Shown one piece after another: positions 22,693-33,931 of a stretch of 64,000 nucleotides of DNA (the stretch's first letter is position 1; each line of letters opens with the position of its first letter). Both the position numbers and the translations under genes were made by a program. This stretch comes from Pseudisothecium myosuroides (Eukaryota > Streptophyta > Bryopsida > Hypnales > Lembophyllaceae): positions 18,166,001-18,230,000 of the forward strand of contig OX637293.1 in assembly GCA_951799445.1 (NCBI GenBank). The letters are read 5' to 3'. The notes below the pieces were generated by a model that worked only from the letters and a program-made list of their open reading frames with translations, was not told the DNA's origin and ran no database searches.

Positions 22693-23343
22693 CAATGGAA
22701 ATGGCAGAGGGACTCAATTCTTGATTCCAAAACATCAGCCAACACATATTTCCGACCTTCCAATCGCCAACGATGTTATCTTTCAAGGAGAGCGACAAGG
22801 GTAGAACGGAAGGTTCGTGGAAGACGTGGATGAGTGGGGCTGACAGACCATGCCCAACTTGTCAGAACAGTAAGAGACAGCCAGGCTTGGAAAACGCGTG
22901 AGCATTAACTGTTCGGCAGAACGCGAGAACCGGTCCCCAGGCCAGTCTCGTAAACCCCCTGTAGTGATCAAACGGACACCCCTTCTGCAGACTGCAAGCT
23001 ACCAGCATTCCTTCTCCGTCCCAATTCTATCAGAAGTATATGTTGATCGTGTGAGTGCAAGTAGGCTCCTCCTCTTCCACTTTGTTTTCTTCTGTTGTCC
23101 CCACTTTCTAGGGTTCTGCTATCAAGTCTTTCGCCAAATCTCCATGTAGGAGCAAGGAGTTCCAAGAGAACCTACAATCGAGTGTCTGCGGGTCGGTCGA
23201 GGTCTTCACTCCGGACGTGGTTGCCCTCTTTGCGGTTCGCATCTTTTTCTTCACTGCGGTTCTGCGCTCTATAAGTCCAGGTCTGCTGAAGAGTCGGTAT
23301 CTTAGAGACGGCCACCTCTTGTGCAGAGACCGAGCCGAGCACC
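22693..23343 (+). promoter_or_regulatory. Upstream region of kinase pseudogene B
   Basis: Aligned with 7500-8318 in A but with several deletions. It keeps the pyrimidine-rich leader and the GTAAGT donor at 23344. A TATAAG at 23270 is present here and in D but not in A or C, where two bases are missing. Confidence 0.35.
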
Positions 23344-23468
23344 GTAAGTCGCCCTCCGTTCCACTTTCCTCTGAAGCATTTCGTGATCGCATCCCTGTGT
23401 GACTTGCAAGCGCTGAAGTCTTCGTTGTCTTCGGAGCACAGAATCCCGGTTGCTAGGGTTTGAGCGAG

Positions 23469-25467
23469 ATGGGCGCAAGATTCTCTTCCTGTTTCTCCAT
23501 TGCCAAGGCAGAGGAGTCTCCTTCCACCGCAGTTGACGTCGTTGCAGAAGTGGAGGCCGTGACGATGGTGGGCGCGGAAGGGGTGCCACCTTCCGGGAGG
23601 TCGGAATACTATTCCCCACGCTGCGAGGCGATGATGCGCAGCAGAGACCAATTCTCTGACGTCGTTGCGATGGGGATCGAGTTTTTGACGTCGCATTGCA
23701 GCGAAGTGAGCCGCGTGGAGGTTGTGCCGCAGTCGGCCGAGGAGAAAAAACTGAATCGACAAAACAGGAAAGTGTTGAAGCAATCGGTGAAAGACTATCC
23801 TGCTTTGTTTCTCCGTGACCTATCCGGTGAATATGTTTTGGGTCGCATGATTGCGAAGGGTGGACAAGCCAAAATCTATGAAATTGTACGCAACCCTTAC
23901 TATTTGATGAAGGTGTTTGAGAGAGGAACATCGCTACGAGATTTGCAAGGACAGTGGCCCCTTCCTGTCCTCAACGAAGATGTTCCCCAATGCATTATGT
24001 GGGCGGGTTTGTTGGAGGATGGCAGGTTTGCCTTTGTGATGGATAGATGTTGGGGTGACTTGTGCAAGTTGATTGACCAAGCCATGCAAGAGAAGATTGT
24101 GGATGGTGTCCAGGGTCCACCATTTCCCTACAAGTGGAGAGATTACAACAAATGGACATTTTACCCTGTAGACTTCATGTTGGGGATTGCAGAGGGACTT
24201 ACATGAGAATGGCATTTCTCATAGGGATCTAAAAGCTTCTAATATTCTTCTTCGAGATGATTTTGGATTGGAGCTTCGTTTTGTTATTCTTAGGATTCAA
24301 AGAGGGATTATTGTAGCTGATTTTGAATGTTCAATTGGAGTATTGGGAACCGGATTTTGGAGAACATCAAAGATACTATCAACTTTACCAAATGTGAGCT
24401 CTATTACAAATGAGGAATGGAAGAAAGCCGATGTGTACAGTTATGGGATGACATGTTTTGAAACAGTGACAGGGCGAATTCCATTTGATGGTGAACTTGA
24501 AAACACAAAAGCTGACCGTCAACTTGTAATTGAAGGTAAAAGGCCAAGATTGCCAAGTGATTTGGATGATGAAGTGAAGGACTTGATCATCAAATGTTGG
24601 GAGCCAAATCCAAACTCCCGACCTACATTCTCTGAGATTGTAGAAATGGTAGAGACCATCGCCACAAGACAATGCCAATTCAGGTACTTGCTATTTCTTC
24701 ATGTACATCAACTTATATTGATACTCTTGAAGTATTTATCTTTTGAAATTTTGGAATCTTAATTAGTTCTTATGTTTTATTAGAATCATAGAGATTTTAT
24801 TGAACTGTAAAGAAATTGATGCGATCTTTCTTAAATCATTGTTAAAATTTCCTTATTTGTTTACTACATGTTTGATAAATTCTGTTTGAACTTTTTAAAC
24901 TAGTCGTAATCTACTTGTTATTGCGGACTAGTTTTTTGTGATGGAAATAAGGGAAATTGTATGATTGCTTCTCTTTTCACATAGTGTATCATATTTCAAG
25001 TATAAATGTGGCTTATTTTGGTACATGGAACTTATAGGAGGCAATGGTTTCCCTCCCTAATTGACTCTTGCATACTTGCCTATTGTAGATTGTTTGGCAT
25101 TGGTGATGAGTTGCCTCCACAATATCGTTTAGCAACGGTTGAAGAGATGAATGAATACCCAGTAGCATTAAAGAGAGTAATGCCTGATCAAAAGATTGTC
25201 AATTTGGCAAATGGCTCTGTTGATGCATCTTTGTCTAGAATGAACATAAGGTGATTCGCTAAACCATACTTTTAATGGTGTGTTGTTATTGATTTTGAAG
25301 TGATTGCACTATCAAATTTTGTTATCGACTTGTTCCTCCACTATAGTTTGAAATGTTTGTTCTTGAGTTATAGCTCATGCATTTGTTTGACTAACTTTCA
25401 ACAAAATGATTGTAGATTTGAAAAGCGAAGCGATGCACGCTACAAGCTAGCAAGATTACACCATTAG
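23469..25467 (+). pseudogene. TKL-like protein kinase, frameshifted copy B
   Basis: Same three-exon plan as kinase A: exon 1 23469-24683, exon 2 25089-25250, exon 3 25416-25467, all splice sites intact. An in-frame TAG at 23454-23456 lies just before the MGARFSSCFS start. An 8-bp deletion at 24194/24195 (relative to A and C) shifts the frame, so the product would stop at 24204-24206 after 245 residues. That product holds the N-lobe with Lys148 in LMKVF but no catalytic loop. Downstream, HRDLKASNILL and DFEC survive in the other frame, but RAPE is changed to RTSK. Without the deletion the protein would be 478 residues. It could still make an N-lobe-only peptide. Confidence 0.8.
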
Positions 25468-26422
25468 ACACATTTTTTAGATTAAATAGGAAGATTTAGT
25501 TGTATTGGATGTAATAGTAATTAAGAGAACTCTCATTTTGCTATAAATTCAACTACATCTTACACTTGCATGATGTATTGGGAGTGGAGAAGGTGAACTA
25601 GTCTAAGACAATTTATCACGTGACCTCATGATTAATGAAGTTGTGTAGTGGAATTGATCTAGATCTTTTCTTTGGATATTTGTAGTTTGAGATTTGAAGG
25701 TAGAATTTGTTTTTATGATCTCATTTAGCTTCATATTTCTACATTGACTATCAATGCACGAACCTTATATTTAATGGAACTTTTATCATAAGATTTTTTA
25801 AGAAGTTCATTGCATTTGTTGTTGAGTTTAATTATCTTCACAAGATTCTAATTTGGAACATTGGTTATCTTGGAATTTATAGCCTTGTGAATGGTTTTGT
25901 TCAATATTTGCATGATTGACATTGTTCATAATCATCTCTTTGTTAGTTGGATAAATTTCTGAGGCAACTTTTGAACAATGTGAATTCAGCATCATATTTT
26001 TGAAAATGTGAATACTCATTAAAATTGTCACTTTTCAAACACTTGTTTGAATCCAAAGTCATCATTTGACTATGTTTAAGTATTTGAAGATAGAATGTAG
26101 AGGTTGAAGTTGCAACTTTACTATCCAATCATCAAGGAAAAATATGTTGGCCAAAATGGTCATTTCAATGAAGTCTTCTTCATTCACACACAAAGGAATG
26201 TTGGTCGAGTTAAGGTAGAAGTGGACCCAAATATCATTCATGATCAAACTCCAAATGTAGTCAAATCCACTATTAATAATGTGGGACTTTCACAAATGTC
26301 AAAAGTCTTGATGAACAATCCAAGTTGAAGAGTTGTCAAGGTAACAATACAATTCTAAATGAATTAGTGGTAGTAGAATTGATTATTAGTGGTTCAAAAA
26401 ATCTATATTTAACTAATTATGT
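25468..26422. other. 3' flank of kinase pseudogene B, no gene seen
   Basis: AT-rich and aligned with 10532-11480. The 74-codon frame at 26104-26328 corresponds to broken sequence in A at about 11175-11400 and is not supported as a gene. Confidence 0.45.
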
Positions 26423-27606
26423 ATATTGTACCCATAGAGCAGAATCAACAAAAAAACAATTATTTTTAAGAATGGAAAAATAATGGAAGATAAGATTATC
26501 AAATTTAGCAAGAATTAGAAAAAACAAGCTGCAAAAACAAATGTCCAATGTCATTTGGAAAGTCCAATGACCATCTACGGTAGAACCTCTCTAAGTCGAT
26601 CCCCTTTAAGTCGATAAACCTCTCTAAATCAATCATGTCAGACCGGTCCCGGACTGGGCCAGATAACAAAGGCTGTGACTGAAAATGACCCTCTCTAAGT
26701 TAATAAACCTCTGTAAACTAATCATGTCAGATCGGTCCGGGACCAATCGACTTAGAGAGGTTCTACTGTACTATTAAGCCAATTTTTGATGGCAAAGTGA
26801 AGGAATTCCTTCATTGGCACACAATGAGGATGAAAGGTAGAGAGGTCTTTTTTATAGTCAAATCCATTGTCCGTCATAAACCCTCAAAGGATATGGGATA
26901 GTTTGAAGATGAAAGTTTGACCGCTCATTGTCAAAACCTAGGAATTGTGTTCAAAGTAGAATTTCAAACTTCATTTGGCATAGCAAAATAACTTCTTTTT
27001 ATAAAATTTGAACTTAAAATAGTTGAGAAATCAATCTAACTTTCATCTCCTATGACCTTCTTGTAATTTTGAACTTCAAAAAATAATTTATGGATAAAAA
27101 TTGAAAGGGGATGTTTAGAAATCTCAAAGAAATATTGCCTCCAACCCCTCTCTGAACTTTGTCTATAACTTTTGATTGGAGGCTTAAAATCTCCAACGGA
27201 TTTTTGCAAATGAAATTTAGCTTGATTTTCTTTAGGAGTTTAATTGAGGAAATTTTGAAAAAAAGTATTGTACATTGCCTAAATAATGTCTAAAATTCTA
27301 TTTTGAACACAATTCCTTGCTTTTGACTTAACTATGAGCAATTGAGCTCCTACTAATCCTAACCATCGACATATTCTACATGGTTTTTTATTACCTCCTA
27401 CCACTCCATTTATTGAAAGAGTTGATCTTTTTTTCCTTCAAGCACATTAAACTAAGTCGCTTTTGGAGTTGGCTTCCAAATATTTTGAATTTTTTAATAT
27501 AATGTCAAATTTTTGAAAATGAAGTCTTCAAGTGTTGAAGCTACTTTGGGAACTTTAATTAATTACACGGCATCAACGTGATGACTCGGCCCTATGGATA
27601 CAATAT
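26423..27606. mobile_element. Segment with 18-bp inverted ends, only in B and D
   Basis: The left end ATATTGTACCCATAGAGC and the reverse complement of the right end ATATTGTATCCATAGGGC are nearly identical. A and C lack it: there the flanks are joined through 'attatggatac'. It contains a pogo-like MITE (26578-26768) and no transposase. A and C may be deletion forms rather than true empty sites, because 'ggatac' belongs to the right end. Confidence 0.45.
26578..26768. mobile_element. pogo-like (Emigrant-type) MITE, 191 bp
   Basis: The left end CGGTAGAACCTCTCTAAGTC and the reverse complement of the right end CAGTAGAACCTCTCTAAGTC are flanked by TA on both sides. The pattern CAGTARAACCTCTNTAA with a TA target is typical of plant Emigrant/Lemi1 elements. 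Internal repeats of 'aaacctctctaaatcaatcatgtcag' type add subterminal structure. Confidence 0.75.
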
Positions 27607-29170
27607 GTAGACAAATTATAGACAAATCCACTATTTATTGACTCAAAAATAAGCCCCAAAGCAATGTGAAAAACATTAAAACGCAATATTTGAAAAGAGA
27701 AAAACACAAAACATACTTGCGCAATTTCAAACCCAATTGTATAAACAAAATATTGGTTGCTGGCCAACACAATTGTGAGCATTCACTTCAAAATAATCCA
27801 TATTCATGAAAAATTAGCAGAAGTAAATGTGACATACGTCGTACAACAATCTAATAAAAATAAGAACTTGGGACTGAGCCTGAAATTTAAAGAACAAAAT
27901 GGACCCAATTGAATATAAGTGACCACACAAGAAATCAACATAACATTTTGAGAATGTAATACCATTGGTTTTTTCTCATTTACAAATGGAATGCAGAAGC
28001 CTAAAGTTGGTATGACCCCAGATGAACAAATGAAATTCAAATGTTAGCAACAACCATTATTCACGTGTCATTACTACCTATTCAAATGATATATATTGTC
28101 TAGCAATCAACAACCAATGAAATTGATAATTAGATGTGTGCATGCCTAGTCCTAAGTTGATATCATCACATTCTAAACCACAATGAAACGCTAGTCAATA
28201 GTATTTTTCAAATAGGCCATATTAACCAAAGCGTTTAGAAGCTATTCCAAAACCTTCAAAAATGATTGGATAACTATGTATTGGTTGGTAGCTGATAGCA
28301 AAATCTAGAAAACCGGACAACCTATTGGTTGCCGGTCAATAGCTAATCTGTAGACAACAAAATCTTATATCGACTAACAATTGACAACCACTTCAAATTT
28401 GTTGCTTTAATCTTCTCCATCATCATCATCATCATCAATATCTCAATCAACAGTGGTGCTTAATTCTTTAAAACAATTTTCAATAAGTCTTCACTTAATC
28501 CCCTTGAGGGGCAAAATGGAGGAAAAATTATTGAAGGACAAGTTTTGAGGCTCATTCTTTCATGGAAAAATTCAACTACATAATATGAGACACATAAGGT
28601 GAAACACCCAAAATTGCACCTTGACTAAAACCACCATCATCACTCTATGTACATCTCCAAAATCAAAGTGTACGTCAATTGAAGAAATGATTTTAGAACC
28701 TCTACCAAAAAGAACTTTGACCCTTCAATTCATAACTCCTGCATAGAGTATCCAAATGTCGTGTTCTTTGATGCGTTGGAACCTCCTTTCACTTGCCAAC
28801 AAGAAAATATGAAAATTTGACCAGTCTAATAAATTAAAGTGGTGGTTTGGGGGTACCCCTCTTATTACAAAACAGTACGTGGTATGTCAGTCTGGTTCTC
28901 ATTGAATTAAAAACTATTACGGAGTACCACACTTGAGCATTGCCATGCTATCTCTCAGCTTTCCTTTGGAAGCACTCAAACAATACGGTGCTCTGCAACT
29001 TTTGTATGGCATACGATTTTGCTTGTTAAAGGGAAAGGGAGAACAAAATGGAAGACCCCAAACAATCAACAATGAAAACATTCGGAATACCGGCGTAGCC
29101 TATGCCTTATCCAGTAGTGATGAGGATCAAAAATCAGAGGCCTCACATTGCTTTCTCTGGAATTGGAGTA
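27607..29170. other. Spacer, no gene seen; B-specific tail begins near 28,492
   Basis: Up to about 28,491 it aligns with 11510-12413 in A. After that the tails of B/D and A/C are unrelated. A short CAT/ATC microsatellite lies at about 28,420-28,437. The 132-codon frame 28933-29331 crosses the end of the MITE at 29171, so it is not a gene. Confidence 0.5.
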
Positions 29171-29880
29171 AGGTAGGACCACCTATTCCGTATAGGAAAT
29201 TGTCCAAGGAGGAGGGGATTGCGGGAAAAAATGAGTCGACGAGGAGGGCGGAGCTCGATGAGGAGGCGCATTTTTTCCCACAATACCCGACGACGAGGGC
29301 ATTGCCCGACATTAACTTTCAAGAAGGATGAATATTTGGGATGAAATAGTTGCAATGAATGAGAAAGTTGTAATGCCCGATTATGTGGGCAAAATCGCGT
29401 AATTGGGCATTACAACTTGATTTTGAACTAGGACCTGCCCGCAAAGGATACAAGGGACTTCCTAGAAGTGGTTTACGGACCAGGGAGCCATTCCCAACCA
29501 GTAGGTTGCAACTATTTTCAAGCAAGGTTGGAACAGATTTCCAACCAAAGCTTAGAATGTGTTTATTTCTTCTTTTCAAGGTTGGAACTAGTTAAGGTTA
29601 TCACACATGTCCCAAAGTAGTGAGCAAAAAAATAGGAGGTAGCAATCAAGAAAGTATTTATTCTATAATTGGAATTGAAAGAGTCTAAATATAGGCTACT
29701 AGTTTGGACAACTTTTTGGATTCCAAAATCACAGTAATTTCAATTTTGGGAATAAAATTCTAGAAAATTTGCAGTCCCAATATTTCCTATCTTCCTACAT
29801 GGCAAGAGTTTTATTTGCCTAATATTGCTCACCATTTGTCTAAAAATTACTTGAGTGATCGACTATGGGTGGTCCTACCT
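29171..29880. mobile_element. TA-flanked AGGTAGGA element (710 bp) in B
   Basis: The left end AGGTAGGACCACCTAT and the reverse complement of the right end AGGTAGGACCACCCAT lie between TA at 29169-29170 and 29881-29882. Inside is a perfect 14-bp hairpin, 29365-29378 with 29405-29418. A third AGGTAGGA start after TA lies at 29980 without a partner end. No transposase is seen. Confidence 0.65.
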
Positions 29881-32096
29881 TAGTAAGGAGAAATTATAGA
29901 CTTCACTTTAATTTTTTTTAATATTAGAAGCATAAACATGTGCCAGTAAATTGAGAGCATCCTCAATCAAATTGGCATAAGGTAGGAACACCCAAATGTA
30001 ACAGGATTTGTTTGTCAACACCTAGAATAAGCCCTAAAGTAAATGCAGGTGGATCCAATGCTGATAGGTGAATTTACATGAATGTGTTACAATGATGGGG
30101 CGGGTTTTGCGTTGGCCAATAAAACAAGCGTGATACAAGCTTACAGTCTGTTGCTTTTGGGTGTTTCCATATCCACTTTTGTATTCGTCTACGGTCCACA
30201 ATAGGTGCATCTACACACTTGTTTCCACAAATTTGTATTATATTCATATTATCTCAAAAAATACAAAACCAAATTTATTAGTTTCCTAAATCATTTTGTA
30301 ACAAGCGCTCATCATTTATTTTATAGCTACCCTCAAGATCTGCAAATCTTGAATAAATATCACATTTTGGTGCTTTTACCTTATTGGCGGCCTTCCAAAT
30401 GTATTTCTAACTTTTGATTCATGTATAATTAGAACTTGAAAGTATTATCAATGAAAGCGCATCCAAAATGATACTTTGACTAGACACAAGAGACTTTGAA
30501 TTTATACATTGGGTAACCACTTCACAAGCAAGCTAAAAGTCAAAAAGTTGTAGAGACCTATACTAATTTTGCATGAGTGTATTTATACTAATGAATGGTG
30601 TAAGTCCACATTTTTGTAGAGAGAAAAAATAATTTAATCCAAGAGGGGTTAATGTATGCTGATTCCATTTCATAGAAATAAAAAAAAAGTTTTTTTCCTC
30701 ACTTCAAACATTATAATCTTTCAATCCACTATACTGCACAATGAAATTAGGTTGCTCCACACTAATTTCTTGATATTCTACACTACCGTATATCAATATA
30801 TACAATTATTTTACAAGGATGTAGTAAAGTAAGAACTATGTGTATGACATGGGTTGGTGCACTGGTTCACGGCTCGGGATTAGAAATTGACATGTACCTC
30901 CATCTAGACAAGCATTAGTCATGAAGTAACTTCTCTGGGGTAAGACAATCTAGTTGTTAAGGCAACCCAATTTCACTATTTAGTGTAGGTCATATCCGCT
31001 GAATTTTTTTTCCCCACACATTGACGTAATAGTTTGGCTACTACATTTTTGTACACTTGGAATTTATTTTTTAAATTTTAATTTTCAATTTTGACCAATA
31101 CTTTTCAAAGTCTTAAAATAGAACTTTGTCCTTTAGGGGTTCAATTGAGGGGTATGGTACGATATTCTTGCAGGTGATTGGACTTTTCCTCTCTATGGGC
31201 AACTGAGTACATCCGAGACCATGTCCTGGTCATGTGAGCAGCCAAGCATGTGAGCAATGCTACATCCCCAATTCCCCATTGGCTGCTTGGATGGAGCAAT
31301 GTAGCGAAAAGAGGCAAGCGTGCTAGTCCCTGCCATTTCCTCCCCCCCTCAAAAAATCAAGAGCCATTGATCACTCTTAAGAAAAAATTCCCCCCCTTCT
31401 TCGATGCCATTGATCTTAAAAAAACGTCAGATACAATACGGGATACGGGATCCAAACTAGGGATATGGATATAGAATATTGGTACGGATACAAGTACGGA
31501 TACGATATGGCCATTACGATATATCCCATATCAAATACCATACAAATTCCAATCTGAAATTACAAGTAGGGTTGGGATGGGGGGATGAAATGAATTGATT
31601 TTTTTAAATTAATTATTATCTTCTAAAGGGCCAAGGAATTTTTTCTGCCAAAAAACACTCAAAACTGCCATTTCTATAGCAAAAAGTAAAAAAATTGGAA
31701 ATTGTTTTTTTTTTCTCATCTAACCGTAGGATCTTACATCTAACTAGTATGAAAATGTGTGGAAAAAATTTCAGAATTTTTGATTGCACAGATTGCAAGA
31801 TATCTGCGTTTAAAGTGGAAAGAAACAAGTTTTTCAGCACATTGCGGGACTAGATTTTTTTGACTTTAAACATTTCTAACTTAAAATTTTTGCACTACAG
31901 AGTTTTGAGCTCTAAATCTATATAGTGGAGGTTTGAGTTGAGAGTCTAGGAAGAAAAAAATATTCAAAAAATCTTAATTATCATTCTTAAAAAAATTGTT
32001 AAGTAGAAGTAGGTACAAGATAGAAGGAAAATCTAAAATATTCATATATTTTAGATGGAATTAAAATGCACTAATCCCAATGGTGAGATTATTTTA
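29881..32096. other. B-specific tail, no gene seen
   Basis: AT-rich DNA with A and T runs. Short tandem words 'gatacggata' occur near 31,440-31,520 (imperfect repeats of atacggatac). No exon or TE body is recognised. Confidence 0.45.
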
Positions 32097-32158
32097 CAGT
32101 AGAACCTCTCTAAGTTGATCGCTCCTGGACCGGTCTGACAGATTGATTTATAGAGGTT
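32097..32158. mobile_element. Rearranged pogo-like MITE end
   Basis: CAGTAGAACCTCTCTAAGTT follows TA, and it runs into an inverted copy of the internal word (ctgacagattgatttatagaggttta). Only one terminus is present, so it is a truncated or inverted remnant of the family at 26578-26768. Confidence 0.5.
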
Positions 32159-33239
32159 TATGGACTTTTGGAGGGTCCTTTTTAGTCATTAAAGTTATTG
32201 AATAATATTATGAAATAAAACTTTTGAATGAGTTACAATTAAATCAATAAACTTTAAAGTGTCTATGTCTGAACGTGCAGCTATTTGATTGGGTATCTTA
32301 CACTAAATGTGAGGAAGTTTGCATAGCCACTATCTTCAAAAACAAGCTCGTACTATAGAAAATGAACCTCTTGTAGCTGACATTATAGTTGCTTGTTATT
32401 TTTGGAAAATTTTATATTCAACATCTATCAAATGCATGAACGCTATTAGTTTATATTTCATTTTTTATTCATATACATTCATTTGTTTTGAAAAAGAAAT
32501 TGAAAACCTTGGCAACCACTCTAAAAATTCTTTGTCATAATCAAGCATTGAATGTATAGTATTCATTATGAAATTGGTCATAAGAAATTTGTTACCAAAT
32601 ATTCAAGAAATTTTGTTGGATGAATGAGAAGTTACTAGAAAGAAACAACGTCTTGTAGTACTTTATTCAATTTACATCTAAAATATAGACATTAAAGCAC
32701 TTAGGGATTCATGATGCTTTAATCCCTAAAGTTCTAAAAAGCCTACTTTGGGCATTTTGAGAACTTGGGTAGGATCTTCTAAATTCAAATTTGGAAAATT
32801 TATTTGAAGTTTGTAGAATAGCTTCTAATCATCATGCTCTAAATGTAAAGCTTCCAAAAGATATTGTCAAGTTAAAAGGACTTTGTGATCTCATTGTCAA
32901 AGCAAACATCCAAAAATAAATATGTTTATAAACTTAAAAGTTTTTATTTGATTGTATTGAGTGACACCTATACTAAAAAAATTATACCATCCTATTCCAA
33001 TAAAAACAAGATGAAAATTATGAGGACTTTATTCTATGGGCAATGAAGGAAACAAATATAATTTCATTATATAAGTCTTTCTTTGAACTCAATTAGAAGA
33101 ATTTTCAAACAAAAACAAAAACATTGGATGTGTACTGCTCACTAAATGTTTCTTACCATTGGGATTATCAAATCTTAATTTCATTCTAAAATTATTTGTG
33201 ATTTAGGCTTATCTTTTATCATTACCACCTTCCATTTAG
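32159..33239. other. AT-rich spacer over the B/C junction, no gene seen
   Basis: From 32482 it follows the window start (positions 1-760) with scattered differences. Confidence 0.5.
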
Positions 33240-33386
33240 AAACAAACAGCACCAAGAGAATCAGTCCAGCTTGCAAGTTCCACATCAGTCTGGTGGGTGA
33301 CATGAGCAAATATGTTTCAAAAGTTACGCGACTAACATGATTCTGAAGTAACAAAATCAAGAATGTGGAAGGAGGAAAAGAACTTT
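33240..33386 (+). repeat. 147-bp LRR-upstream segment joining two flank copies (C)
   Basis: Matches the region just before the LRR fragment (4132-4290 in A: 'cagcaccaagagaatcagtccagc' to 'gaatgtggaaggag'). On its left is A-type flank ending at the base equivalent to about 762. On its right the flank starts again at the equivalent of about 480, now B-like (16,868). The pieces 32940-33239 and 33387-33690 are thus direct repeats around it. The same left joint recurs at 63939. Confidence 0.7.
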
Positions 33387-33931
33387 TTCATTTGATTGTA
33401 TTGAGGGTCACCTATACTAATAAAATCATACCATCATATTCTGACAAATGAGATGAAAGTTATGAGGACTTTTGTTTTACGGGCAATGAGGGAAACAAAC
33501 ATAGTTTCATCTTACGAGTCTTTCTTTGAACTCAATTAGAAGAATTTTACAAATAACTAAAAAAAACATTAGATATGTGTTGTTTTACTAATTTTTTTTT
33601 ACCACTAGGATTATCAAATCTTCATCTCATTCCAAAATTAATTGTGATTTAGGTTTATCTTTTATCATTATCACCTTCCATGTCATAATCTATTTTAAGA
33701 AAAATAGGAGATTATTTTTCATTAAAAAAAAATTTCACATGCTTTCAACCTAATTTCCAACATGGAGACTAAAATGCACAAGCAATGGGGCACAAATGTT
33801 TTTTTCCTAAAAATATTGAAAGACAAAACTTCACCTTTGGAAAGGATAGAAAAACCTAGTTTATGAATTTTACACATTATAATTTGGCACTCTTAAATTT
33901 TGGAAAGACATACTTGAACAAGTCAACGATA

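Larger units (their letters stand above)
16404..32481 (+). repeat. Half-unit B of the tandem array
   Basis: Same gene order as half-unit A but clearly diverged from it. It pairs with half-unit D at an offset of 30,673 bp, changing to 30,700 bp after about 19,260, where B lacks 27-28 bp that D keeps. Features found only in B and D are the RWD fragment, the 8-bp kinase deletion and the 1.18-kb inverted-repeat segment at 26423-27606. The tail from about 28,490 is not homologous to the tail of A. Confidence 0.85.

Noticed and set aside
28933..29331. 132-codon plus-strand frame in B (and 59632-60030 in D)
   Set aside because: It crosses the left end of the 710-bp TA-flanked element and has no domain, so it is chance.
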